DNA of 64,000 nucleotides, taken from positions 62,001 through 126,000 of the forward strand of contig NZ_CANMXL010000002.1 in assembly GCF_947501905.1 (NCBI RefSeq), written 5' to 3'. The position numbers and the translations under genes were made by a program. How positions within the stretch are numbered: the stretch's first letter is position 1; each line of letters begins with the position of its first letter. This document shows, piece after piece, positions 44,875 through 53,535 of the stretch. This DNA is from an uncultured Winogradskyella sp. (GTDB lineage: Bacteria > Bacteroidota > Bacteroidia > Flavobacteriales > Flavobacteriaceae). Below the pieces are notes generated by a model. The model made no database searches. It was not told the DNA's origin and was given only the letters and a program-made list of their open reading frames with translations.

Positions 44875-45261
44875 TTACTTATTACTTTCCAAATTCAAAC
44901 TCCATTTATAGATTAAAATCCCAATTCTTGCTATCGTAAAAGCAAATAAACCAAAAGTAATAGTTAATAAAGACACCTTAATACCAGCAGCCACTAAATC
45001 TGGTCTTGCGTCTCCAATAGCTTCTAACATATCAAATAATGTAATAATACCTATAACGGAAGACAAGCAACCAATGACTAAAGCTACCAAACTAGATTCC
45101 GCAGCTAACCCAATCATCTTATTAGATGTTTCGAGGCTTTTATTCTTTTTTACAAAAGCCATTATTATAAAAAATAACGCTAATAAAAAGGCAATTAAAA
45201 TAAAGTACATTCCTGATCCTCCTTCTTCGAGACGACCGACTAATAAATAATTTTTAAACAT
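44875..45261 (-). CDS. Minimal MotA/TolQ/ExbB-like membrane protein
   Basis: Of the 128 residues, three hydrophobic helices stand out (about 18-38, 54-76 and 93-117). Helix 2 (SLVALVIGCLSSVIGIITLF) and helix 3 (LLTITFGLFAFTIARIGIL) resemble the channel-forming helices of ExbB, whose signature is GLLGTVxGxxxxF. The large cytoplasmic region of ExbB (usual length near 240) is missing, and no ExbD gene is adjacent. It lies 18 bases upstream of the TonB-like lipoprotein gene on the same strand. Confidence 0.65.
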   Translation of the reverse strand: MFKNYLLVGRLEEGGSGMYFILIAFLLALFFIIMAFVKKNKSLETSNKMIGLAAESSLVALVIGCLSSVIGIITLFDMLEAIGDARPDLVAAGIKVSLLTITFGLFAFTIARIGILIYKWSLNLESNK

Positions 45262-45454
45262 AAGTGTTAGTGTTTTTGATTAAACTTAAAACAAACATAC
45301 TTTCTATTCTGACTAAAAAAAGTAGAATGCGACCAATGACCATTTTCGTGAGGGATTTAACACCGATGTTAAAACAAGTACTAAATCCGTCATTCGTCTA
45401 CAAAATAACATCAGCATCTAAAAATGAACTATTATTGTAGCATATTACATCAAA

Positions 45455-46504
45455 TTGAGAACAAAAAGGCATTACATAAAACAGCTACTACTCCACTTTC
45501 TATTTTGGTGTGCTGTGCTTTTTTTCTTTACGCTTATTTTTAGTGCAGACAATACTGTTGATAGTAATATTTTTTATTTCTCTCTCTTTTTAATGCCTAT
45601 AACTATAGGTACCACATACATTTCTATTTACAAGCTTATTCCAAATTATTTGATTACAAAACGGTATGCTTTATTTGCTCTTTATACATTATACACCATA
45701 ATAATTTCTGTTTTCAGCATTATGTTTTCGGTCTTTTTTGGTATTGCATTTTTGACCAATTTTATGTTTACAAGAGTTGAGTCATTATCTCGTAACACTT
45801 TATTTATAATTGCTTGTGTATATCTAGTAGTTATTGTCGTTAGTGCGTTTAAGCTCTTAAAATTGAATTTAGAGCAATCTAATTATAATGCTGAACTTGA
45901 AGCCAAAATACTAGAAGCACAACTCAAGTTAAAAGAACAAGAATTAAACTATTTGAAGATGCAGATACATCCGCATTTTTTATTCAACACCTTAAATACC
46001 ATGTATGGTTTTGCGTTAAAGAAAGCAGAACAGACACCTGAGATGATATTAAAACTCTCTAATCTTTTAGATTATTTGCTTTACCAAGTAGATAAACCCC
46101 AAGTAGAACTTACTGAAGAAATAAATCATATTAAAGATTACATTAGTTTAGAACAGCTACGTTTTAGAGATACATTGCATGTTACTTTTAATTCTGAAAG
46201 CTGTACAGATATTATCTCTATTGCTCCAATGTTATTTTTGCCTTTTGTAGAAAATAGCTTTAAACACGGGAAAATTATTGACGGGAAACTCTCCATTGCA
46301 ATTTCATTTGAATGCAAAGGCAACACCATTAACTTTATTATTACAAACTCTCATGAAAAAAGCCAATCTCAACCTCATGGTATTGGCTTAGAAAACATAA
46401 AAAAACGTTTAGAACTGCTCTATAAAGACCAATATAGTCTAGATATCTCTGAAACTCATAATAGTTTCCATGTGCAACTAAAACTAGAAGCATCTAATGG
46501 TTAA
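45455..46504 (+). CDS. LytS-type sensor histidine kinase
   Basis: This 349-residue kinase has four N-terminal membrane helices (about 12-30, 38-58, 70-98 and 113-130), then a coiled segment. The His_kinase domain begins MQIHPHFLFNTLNTMYGF with the phospho-accepting His. The HATPase_c domain is shown by FLPFVENSFKHG and HGIGLENIKKRLELLY. No extracellular sensor domain is evident. The start is a TTG at 45455. It overlaps the LytTR regulator by 8 bases, so the two form one system. Confidence 0.92.
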   Translation: MRTKRHYIKQLLLHFLFWCAVLFFFTLIFSADNTVDSNIFYFSLFLMPITIGTTYISIYKLIPNYLITKRYALFALYTLYTIIISVFSIMFSVFFGIAFLTNFMFTRVESLSRNTLFIIACVYLVVIVVSAFKLLKLNLEQSNYNAELEAKILEAQLKLKEQELNYLKMQIHPHFLFNTLNTMYGFALKKAEQTPEMILKLSNLLDYLLYQVDKPQVELTEEINHIKDYISLEQLRFRDTLHVTFNSESCTDIISIAPMLFLPFVENSFKHGKIIDGKLSIAISFECKGNTINFIITNSHEKSQSQPHGIGLENIKKRLELLYKDQYSLDISETHNSFHVQLKLEASNG

Positions 46505-47228
46505 AACAATTAACTGTATCATAGTAGATGACGAAGCTGTTGCAAGGGAAATCATTGCTTTACATCTTTCTAAAATAGAACGCATTTCAGTATTAGCTCA
46601 ATGCGGTAATGTCGTTGAAGCTTTTAATGCTATTAGTCAGCATGAAGTCGATTTGGTCTTTTTAGATATTAATATGCCAGAAATTACTGGAATAGCTTTT
46701 GCTAAATCTATTAATAAAAACATCCAAGTCATTTTTACCACAGCCTATCGAGATTATGCAGTTGAAGGTTTTGATTTGCAAGCTGTAGACTATGTAATGA
46801 AACCTATTTCTTTTGAGCGTTTATCGCAAGCTATTAATCGTTATTTTGAAATTTCTGAACCAAGCATAACAACAACAAAACCTCTAGAAACACAAGATTT
46901 TATTTTTGTACGCGCCGACCGACAAATGCAGAAAATAGATTTTGAAAGCATCATCTATATAGAAAGTTATAGCGATTATATTAAAATTCACTGTAAAGAA
47001 AATACTTCGACTAAGCTCAGCACAAGGTCTATAGTTACTCGCGAAACTATTAGTAACATTGAAGCAAAACTACCTAAGTCACAGTTTCTACGGATACACC
47101 GCTCTTATATTGTAGCCATAAAAGAGATTAGCACTTTTACCAATGAATTTGTTTCTATAGCTGATAAAACATTAACCATTAGCCGTAGCTATAAATCAGA
47201 AGCATTAAAAATATTAGAACGATTTTAG
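46497..47228 (+). CDS. LytTR-family response regulator
   Basis: The 243-residue regulator has a receiver domain (DDEAVA near residue 11, phospho-acceptor Asp in VFLDINMPEITG near residue 57, Lys in YVMKPISF). A LytTR DNA-binding domain lies at about 134-243 (IIYIESYSDYIKIH, LRIHRSYIVAIKEI). Residues 169-178 (NTSTKLSTRS) come from a dispersed repeat inserted in the LytTR domain between two strands. It is co-translated with the LytS-type kinase upstream. The target genes are unknown. Confidence 0.93.
   Translation: MVKTINCIIVDDEAVAREIIALHLSKIERISVLAQCGNVVEAFNAISQHEVDLVFLDINMPEITGIAFAKSINKNIQVIFTTAYRDYAVEGFDLQAVDYVMKPISFERLSQAINRYFEISEPSITTTKPLETQDFIFVRADRQMQKIDFESIIYIESYSDYIKIHCKENTSTKLSTRSIVTRETISNIEAKLPKSQFLRIHRSYIVAIKEISTFTNEFVSIADKTLTISRSYKSEALKILERF
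47004..47026. repeat. In-frame TTCGACTaaGCTCAG repeat in the LytTR gene
   Basis: ACTTCGACTAAGCTCAGCAC lies within the LytTR domain and encodes TSTKLSTR. It shares the CTTCGACTnnGCTCAG core with intergenic copies at 23452, 34725 and 37739. Confidence 0.7.
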
Positions 47229-47342
47229 AAGTTACGCACAGGAACAAGACTATAAACAAATGACTTACAAACAGTTATAAACAAATAAGCGATTCATGCA
47301 AAAGTGAACTTGGGAGTTTTAAGTATTAGATAATTCTAAATA

Positions 47343-48830
47343 TTATTTCAAAGATTTTTTCTTCAAAAGCTTCTCGATTTCTTCTTTAGGATACTCGTAT
47401 TTGGGATTCATTTTAAGTGCCTTTTTGTGCCACTGAATAGCTTGGTCTATGCTATCTAGCTCCTTATATGCATCACCAACGCTAGAAACCCACCCTGCAT
47501 AGTTTGGGTCAACCTCAACCAAGAGAAGAAATACATCTAAGGCTTCTTTTGGATGATTTCTATCTATTAACCAATAGCCCAAATCATCTAAATAACCGTC
47601 ATCAAAATCATAATCTTTAACTGCCTTACTTTTTTCAGTAAAGTAAATCTCTTTTACTTTTTTAATATTTTCTGTAAGTATGTAGTTTTTGAGTTTATAA
47701 TGTATCGGCGCATTAACCGTAATTGAATCATTAAAAACACTATTTCTTATGATAGTGGCAATACTCTTTGATGTTTGAAAATTATCCGTATTTACCATCA
47801 ATGTAATAGCTACTTTACCTTGAGGCATAAAGCCAAAAAACGTATGGTAACCTGTATCGCTACCTGCATGATACACAAAAGGATTATCATTTATTGTACC
47901 TAAAAACCAACTTAAACCCACCTTACGTTGATTCTTTGGAGTTTGTATCGTCGTTAATAATTTATAAGACTCTTCAGAATAAATGCGTTTACCATTAATG
48001 GTGCCTTTGTTAAGGTTAACTCTTGCCCAAAGTAACATATCATCGACATTACTATGCAATGTAGAGCTCCCTGCATGTCTTCTGTTGTAAGGATAAATTT
48101 TACTTACCTCAAGTTGTAAACTGTCTCCCAAAACATGAGGGCTAGTCGCTAATTCTTTTGATACTCCTGGTTTAAAAAATGTACTATTAACCATCCCTAC
48201 AGGTTCAAAAATATTCTGTTTCATATAGGCTTCAAATGTCATTCCTGAAGCTTTAGAAATTACATCACAAAGAATATCAAATGCTGGATTGCTATAACTA
48301 TATTCTGTACCAGGTGTAAAATCGAGTTCAAATACATTTTGGCTTCTAGCGTAACGCTCAGCTGCACCGTCATCATATTGCGGTTTATCCCATTCATAAT
48401 CATCAGTATTTGGAATTCCTGATGTATGACTAAGCATTTGACGAATGGTAACATCTTTATAACGCTCATCTGCCATTGTATAATAGGGTAAATAATGTGT
48501 CAATTTTTCATCCAAATCTATCTTTCCTTCTTCTACAAGCTGAATCACGGCAGTCGCTACAAAAGGCTTTGAGACAGATGCCATATGAAATATAGATTTT
48601 GTAGTGAGTGCTTTTTTTGTATTAAGGCTTTGTACACCATGCGCATCTGCATAAACAATGGTATCATTTTTAATCATCCCAACCGCAATACCGGGTGCTT
48701 CAAAAAGTTCTTTTTGTTTGAGCACTAGCTCTTGTATTGCTAATACTTCTGGAGATAGTGTTTCTTTAACTTCTTCTTTACAGCTAAAAAATAGTGTAAA
48801 GCAAATGGCAATCAGTAAAGGCTTTTTCAT
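47343..48830 (-). CDS. Lipoprotein serine hydrolase with TPR tail
   Basis: A 495-residue protein with a lipoprotein signal (FTLFFSC). Class C beta-lactamase fold: SVSK active site in HMASVSKPFVATAV, YSN in EYSYSNPAFDIL, and HAGSDTGYHTFFG in place of KTG. The last 80 residues form TPR-like helices (VSSVGDAYKELDSIDQAIQWHKKALKMNP). The start is the ATG at 48830, not the upstream TTG at 48845. It is distinct from the paralogue at 9608-10987, which lacks a lipobox and the TPR tail. Confidence 0.88.
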   Translation of the reverse strand: MKKPLLIAICFTLFFSCKEEVKETLSPEVLAIQELVLKQKELFEAPGIAVGMIKNDTIVYADAHGVQSLNTKKALTTKSIFHMASVSKPFVATAVIQLVEEGKIDLDEKLTHYLPYYTMADERYKDVTIRQMLSHTSGIPNTDDYEWDKPQYDDGAAERYARSQNVFELDFTPGTEYSYSNPAFDILCDVISKASGMTFEAYMKQNIFEPVGMVNSTFFKPGVSKELATSPHVLGDSLQLEVSKIYPYNRRHAGSSTLHSNVDDMLLWARVNLNKGTINGKRIYSEESYKLLTTIQTPKNQRKVGLSWFLGTINDNPFVYHAGSDTGYHTFFGFMPQGKVAITLMVNTDNFQTSKSIATIIRNSVFNDSITVNAPIHYKLKNYILTENIKKVKEIYFTEKSKAVKDYDFDDGYLDDLGYWLIDRNHPKEALDVFLLLVEVDPNYAGWVSSVGDAYKELDSIDQAIQWHKKALKMNPKYEYPKEEIEKLLKKKSLK

Positions 48831-48946
48831 AATAGTTATATACAAATGGTTAACCTACAGATAATTAAACATTCGATTTGTTACAGTTATAAAAATTATA
48901 AAGAAGATATTGACTAGCAATAAATTAATAAAAGAGTTTTCAAATA

Positions 48947-50077
48947 TCATTTAACTACTATCTTATCTCTAAGATTAGTCATTGGCATTTCAAAATATTT
49001 ATAAATTAGAACAGATAATAAAATAGTTAATGACCAAAACAACATATATCTCAAACCCAAATATAAATTCATATCAAAAGTTTGTATGAATTCAAGATTA
49101 ATATTGGATAAAATCCACTTTTTGACAACTTTTAAATTTACAAGGTACATCGAATAAGATATCAAACTTATGTAAGTAATAGTTTTATAAAATAATCCTT
49201 TTCCCTTTTTAAATAAGCTTAGATAAGGTAGTAAAAAAAGCGTTCCTAAAGAGGTGAATGAAAATGAAAAAACACAATGATATAATCCGAAACTTTTAAA
49301 ATCTAAAAGATTTAGTTGCATTGTAATTAATAGAATAATCCCCGATATAAAAAATACTATTTTAGTTTTCTTCCAAAAATTAAAAAAATAAATATAAACA
49401 TATGCCCCAATTATGCCATACATTAAACTATCCAAGCGAGTAAATACTTGCTTTCTCAACAACCTATCCCAAGAAGTCAAATCATCAATTATATCTAAAC
49501 TATATCTTTGAAATCTGAAAAAAGTAACTCCAATAATTATCCCAAAAACAATTATTATAATAGCTTTGGGAATTGAGATTTTGAAAATTTTTATTAAAAA
49601 GAATATCAATAATGGTATCAATAAATAAAACCATTCTTCAACACTTAAACTCCAAGCTTCTGAGAAAAAATAAGGATGTTTATAATATAAATTTTGAGCA
49701 AATAAAAAATAGCGCTTATAATTAAAAAGTGAAAAATTATTATTGAATATATAATTTAGAGTAAATAACGTAAAAAGGATTAAATAATAATTTGGTAGAG
49801 TTCTAAACCATCTCCTAATCCAAAAATTTAGTATGGTCTTATAATTTATTTTGCTTTTAGAAAGTTCTTTGATAAGTATTCTTCCTATTAAAAATCCACT
49901 TAGAACAAAAAATATACTTACACCGTCAAAAATTAAAAATTGGACAAGTTTTGGAGGTTTTTCAAAGATTAAACTATTTCCGTGTCCTAATACTACAAAA
50001 ATAATAGCTAATGCTCTCAATATATCTAATCCAAAGATTCTATTTGGATTTAACTGGATTACAAAAATATTTTTCAA
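48947..50077 (-). CDS. Acyltransferase 3 family membrane protein
   Basis: The 376-residue integral membrane protein has about ten helices. It begins with FGLDILRALAIIFVVLGHG (the catalytic His region of acyltransferase 3) and has DGVSIFFVLSGFLIGRILI, the second conserved block, and the SVEEWFYLLIPLLIFF segment. Such proteins O-acetylate surface polysaccharides or lipids. The gene is noticeably more AT-rich than its neighbours and stands alone, which may point to transfer. The start is TTG at 50077. Confidence 0.88.
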   Translation of the reverse strand: MKNIFVIQLNPNRIFGLDILRALAIIFVVLGHGNSLIFEKPPKLVQFLIFDGVSIFFVLSGFLIGRILIKELSKSKINYKTILNFWIRRWFRTLPNYYLILFTLFTLNYIFNNNFSLFNYKRYFLFAQNLYYKHPYFFSEAWSLSVEEWFYLLIPLLIFFLIKIFKISIPKAIIIIVFGIIIGVTFFRFQRYSLDIIDDLTSWDRLLRKQVFTRLDSLMYGIIGAYVYIYFFNFWKKTKIVFFISGIILLITMQLNLLDFKSFGLYHCVFSFSFTSLGTLFLLPYLSLFKKGKGLFYKTITYISLISYSMYLVNLKVVKKWILSNINLEFIQTFDMNLYLGLRYMLFWSLTILLSVLIYKYFEMPMTNLRDKIVVK

Positions 50078-50101
50078 TAAACTTTATCTATTAATTATAT
50101 A

Positions 50102-50947
50102 CTATTGCTTGTAAGCATCATATTTAGCCAGCTCAATCTCAACAATAGCTTCCCATTTTTCTTGGGTATCTTTCTTTTCGCCTTTTTTGGTATCATCATC
50201 ATAGCGTTCTTGGAATAGCTGGTACTCCAAAAAAGCAGCATCAAAAAGTGCTCTTGCTCTTTCAATATCTTTACTGGTAATGCTATTATCTGCTAGGGTT
50301 TTTCGCAATTTCCTAGTAAAGATTTCAGTGATATCAAAATGAATTTGCTCATGACGCAACACATAATCATTCATATGTTTTGGAATACCCCAACTTTTAA
50401 AAGTATTAAATGTATTGTGCACAATAATTTCTGATGCCTTAAAAGGATTAAAGCTAGATTCTATGCCAAAACCAGAGTTTGTGATGGCCAATGTATTTGG
50501 GTGCTCTTCTGTATTTGGTTCGCCTTTAAAATCATCCCAAGTAAGTTTTCTACTCTCGCTCCATTCTATTTTTGTTTCGTACAGTTTTGGGTTGTCTACC
50601 TTATAAATTTTTCCCCATAATCTAAAACAACTGCTCCATTTACTAGGCTCTTTTAGTTGTGTTATCTTCACCAAATTGGCTCCCGATGCACGTGCAATTT
50701 CTTTTAAATTTTCAATATTTTGGTAATAGCCACAATTCACAGAAAAGCCGTTGTCCTTAGCACTAACTTCTCCTATAAGTTGCCCATCAATGTCTTGATT
50801 ATCGGCTAGCTCCAAAACAACAATTAATGTACTCTTTGCTAATGGTTCTAGCTTGGTAACAACATTACTTTTTAGTTTAGGTGAACAAGTCACAAAAACA
50901 AAACACAAAAATACAATCAGTATATATGGCTTATTGGTATAAAACAT
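50102..50947 (-). CDS. DUF922-like lipoprotein with HExxH motif
   Basis: A 281-residue product with a lipoprotein signal (FVFVTC, Cys21). The C-terminal half resembles DUF922: KIEWSESRKLTWDDFKGEP, then HEQIHFD at residues 199-205. HExxH is a zinc-metalloprotease motif, so it may be a peptidase, although activity is unproven. The tail is charged and helical. It overlaps the DinB-like gene by 17 bases. Confidence 0.75.
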   Translation of the reverse strand: MFYTNKPYILIVFLCFVFVTCSPKLKSNVVTKLEPLAKSTLIVVLELADNQDIDGQLIGEVSAKDNGFSVNCGYYQNIENLKEIARASGANLVKITQLKEPSKWSSCFRLWGKIYKVDNPKLYETKIEWSESRKLTWDDFKGEPNTEEHPNTLAITNSGFGIESSFNPFKASEIIVHNTFNTFKSWGIPKHMNDYVLRHEQIHFDITEIFTRKLRKTLADNSITSKDIERARALFDAAFLEYQLFQERYDDDTKKGEKKDTQEKWEAIVEIELAKYDAYKQ

Positions 50948-51473
50948 ATCTTGGTGGGGTTATTCCGTTTAATTTTAATGTCACTAGCATCTGGCCTCTA
51001 TGATGCGTGATATGATCAGTTAGTAGCATTAATATTTGTCGCTTTGTTCTATTTAGACCAAAATAATCTAAACGTTCAGATAGCTTATTCGTATCAAAAC
51101 TAGTAATCAGCCTTATTGTTTCATCAAAGGTTTCATCAATAAGTTTTATCATCTCTTTTTTAGACTTATTTGCTGTTTTAAAAATGGTGTCTGTTTGCCA
51201 AACCCTAGCTTTTCTTCCTCCTAATAAGGATTGACTATGCCAGTCCATTGCGTAACCAATATGCAATAAATTTTCTGCAAAACTCATTGACTCTGGTGTT
51301 ACTTTAGAGTTATACTTTTCTTCAGGTAGTAATTCTGCCACTTTAAGCACATACTTTCTAGAGTTTTCTAATCGCTCTAAATACTCCTTTATATAAACAT
51401 CTTCTTGTGCTTCAACAGAAAAACCACAAAGGCTAAAGAGAGTTAATACAGAGATAATTAATAAATTCTTCAT
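50931..51473 (-). CDS. Secreted DinB-family protein
   Basis: The 180-residue product has a signal peptide (about 1-22, SVEA/QE). The DinB four-helix fold is visible with its metal-binding histidines: HIGYAMDWHSQSLL and LLTDHITHHRGQMLVTLKLNG. DinB/YfiT proteins bind metal and some act on thiols such as bacillithiol. A signal peptide is less usual in this family. The next gene (DUF922-like) overlaps its end by 17 bases. Confidence 0.85.
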   Translation of the reverse strand: MKNLLIISVLTLFSLCGFSVEAQEDVYIKEYLERLENSRKYVLKVAELLPEEKYNSKVTPESMSFAENLLHIGYAMDWHSQSLLGGRKARVWQTDTIFKTANKSKKEMIKLIDETFDETIRLITSFDTNKLSERLDYFGLNRTKRQILMLLTDHITHHRGQMLVTLKLNGITPPRYVLYQ

Positions 51474-51484
51474 AATGTAAAAAT

Positions 51485-51514
51485 AAAAAAAGCGAATCTT
51501 CCGACCCGCTTTTT
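51485..51514 (-). terminator. Terminator after the gene at 51547
   Basis: AAAAAGCG (51487-51494) pairs with CGCTTTTT (51507-51514) across a 12-base loop, with a T run on the minus strand. It separates the 151-residue secreted protein gene from the DinB-like gene. Confidence 0.7.
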
Positions 51515-51546
51515 ATTTTAAATTGCTCTTAAATCTTATAACTACC

Positions 51547-52002
51547 TTAGTTTTGGCTAGTTCCCATATCGTAAAATACTTTTAAAACCTTACATGAATC
51601 CTCACTACTCAAATAAGTCATCAAGTATTTATGAGATTCAGTTTTAGGATTATCTAACCTAATTTTTAATGCTTTATTTTGAATTGAAGAAGTGTCACAG
51701 TTCTCAATTTTTGCTCCAAAAGATGGTTCCTGCATTTTCTGAAAGGACCCCATAATTGCTTGCTTATCTACATCACTAGCTTCTTGCATTTCCTTAGTGA
51801 TATATTGTTCCATCTTTTGTTGACCATCTGTTGCTAGAATATTTATAGCTTCAATTGCCTTTGGATGTAAGTCCTTAAGGGTATTATTAAAACAGTCACA
51901 CATCTTTTGCGCATAAGTTTCTATTTCATTTTTTTCATTCTCTGAAACTTGACCAAAAGACAGAAAAGGGATAACTAATAATACGATTAATAAATTCTTC
52001 AT
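51547..52002 (-). CDS. Hypothetical secreted protein
   Basis: A 151-residue product with a signal peptide (residues 1-17, SFG/QV). Mature part: helical, with several Cys (AQKMCDCFNNTLKDL, ENCDTSS, SEDSCKVLKVF) that could form disulfides or bind metal. I do not recognise a family. It is followed by the terminator at 51485-51514 and starts 31 bases downstream of lpdA. Confidence 0.65.
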   Translation of the reverse strand: MKNLLIVLLVIPFLSFGQVSENEKNEIETYAQKMCDCFNNTLKDLHPKAIEAINILATDGQQKMEQYITKEMQEASDVDKQAIMGSFQKMQEPSFGAKIENCDTSSIQNKALKIRLDNPKTESHKYLMTYLSSEDSCKVLKVFYDMGTSQN

Positions 52003-52033
52003 TGTTGCTATAAATATAGTTTGTTATAAAATT

Positions 52034-53440
52034 TTAAACATGCAACGCTCTATCGTCAGTAGCTGCTAAGGCCGCTTCTTTTACAGCTTCTGCAAATGTA
52101 GGATGTGCATGTGAGTATCGTGAAATGTCTTCGGCAGATGCTCTAAATTCCATAGCGGTTACAGCTTCAGCAATTAAATCTGCACAACGAGCGCCAATCA
52201 TATGTACGCCTAAAACTTCATCAGTTGTTTTATCTGCTAAGATTTTTACAAATCCATCAATATCACCACTAGCACGTGCACGACCTAAAGCTCTAAAAGG
52301 AAATTGACCAACTTTATAAGCTGTTCCTGCTTCTTTTAATTCTTCTTCAGTCTTACCAACTGCAGCGACTTCTGGCCATGTGTAAACAACACCGGGAATT
52401 AAGTTATAATCTATATGTGGTTTTTGTCCCGCTAAAATTTCTGCTACAAATACACCTTCTTCTTCAGCTTTATGAGCTAACATAGCTCCTCTTATTACAT
52501 CACCAATAGCGTATATATTAGAAGCAGATGTTTGTAAATGTTCGTTAACTTCTACTTGCCCTCTATCGTTAATCTTAACACCAGCAGCTTCAGCATTTAA
52601 GCCATCTGTATATGGACGACGACCAACTGAAACTAAGCAGTAATCGCCTTTAAATTCTACAACTTCGCCTTTTTTATTTTCAGCTTTTACAATAACCTCA
52701 TCGCCTTTGCGCTCAACAGATTGCACTTTGTGAGACATCATCATCTTACACTTAGCTTTCTTAAAGACCTTATTCAGCTCTTTAGATAAACCTGCATCCA
52801 TGGTTGGCAAAATACGATCCATATATTCTACAACCGTTACTTGCGCACCTAATCTGTAATACACTTGACCTAACTCTAATCCAATAACACCACCTCCAAT
52901 AACAATCATATGTTTTGGTACTTCTTTAAGCTTCAAAGCTTCTGTAGATGTGATGATACGCTCTTTATCCAGCTCTATAAATGGTAAGTTACTTGGCTTA
53001 CTACCTGTAGCAATAATGGTGTTTTTGGCTTCAATAGTTTCAGTAGAACCATCAGTCTTAGCAATGTTTACATGCGTCGCATCTTTAAAGGACCCTAAGC
53101 CTTCGTAAACATCGATATTATTTTTCTTCATCAAGAAATCGATACCGCCAGTGGTTTGGTCGACAACGGCTTGCTTACGTGCAATCATCTTTTCTAAATT
53201 CACCTTGATGTCTCCAGGAATTTCAATTCCGTGATCCGCAAAATGCTTAGTTGCTTCCTCATAATGATGAGAAGAACTTAAAAGCGCTTTACTAGGAATA
53301 CACCCTACATTAAGACATGTACCACCAAGCGTTGAATATTTTTCGATTATTGCGGTTTTCATCCCTAATTGAGCGCAACGGATTGCGGCAACATATCCAC
53401 CGGGACCAGAACCTATAACTACGACATCGTATGAATTCAT
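52034..53440 (-). CDS. lpdA: Dihydrolipoyl dehydrogenase
   Basis: The 468-residue E3 flavoenzyme reoxidises lipoamide for 2-oxoacid dehydrogenases and glycine cleavage. It has FAD-binding VIGSGPGGYVAAIR, redox disulfide Cys42/Cys47 in GGTCLNVGCIPSKALL, the NAD region MIVIGGGVIGLELGQVY, and the His-Glu pair in SHAHPTFAEAVKEAA. It has its own -7 promoter (53471-53478), so it is not part of a dehydrogenase operon here. Confidence 0.97.
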   Translation of the reverse strand: MNSYDVVVIGSGPGGYVAAIRCAQLGMKTAIIEKYSTLGGTCLNVGCIPSKALLSSSHHYEEATKHFADHGIEIPGDIKVNLEKMIARKQAVVDQTTGGIDFLMKKNNIDVYEGLGSFKDATHVNIAKTDGSTETIEAKNTIIATGSKPSNLPFIELDKERIITSTEALKLKEVPKHMIVIGGGVIGLELGQVYYRLGAQVTVVEYMDRILPTMDAGLSKELNKVFKKAKCKMMMSHKVQSVERKGDEVIVKAENKKGEVVEFKGDYCLVSVGRRPYTDGLNAEAAGVKINDRGQVEVNEHLQTSASNIYAIGDVIRGAMLAHKAEEEGVFVAEILAGQKPHIDYNLIPGVVYTWPEVAAVGKTEEELKEAGTAYKVGQFPFRALGRARASGDIDGFVKILADKTTDEVLGVHMIGARCADLIAEAVTAMEFRASAEDISRYSHAHPTFAEAVKEAALAATDDRALHV

Positions 53441-53470
53441 AAGAAGTTTTTTATCTGATTAAATCAGTTA

Positions 53471-53478
53471 CAAAAGTA
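53471..53478 (-). promoter_or_regulatory. -7 promoter element of lpdA
   Basis: Minus strand TACTTTTG matches TAnnTTTG and lies 30 bases before the ATG at 53440. Confidence 0.55.
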
Positions 53479-53535
53479 CAACTTAGAATAAAGATTTACG
53501 AATTTTTAAAAGGCATTATTTTGACAGAAATCGAA

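Noticed and set aside
47251..47286. Two copies of TATAAACAAAT 25 bases apart downstream of the LytTR gene
   Set aside because: Low-complexity AT-rich sequence; no symmetry and no position near a promoter.
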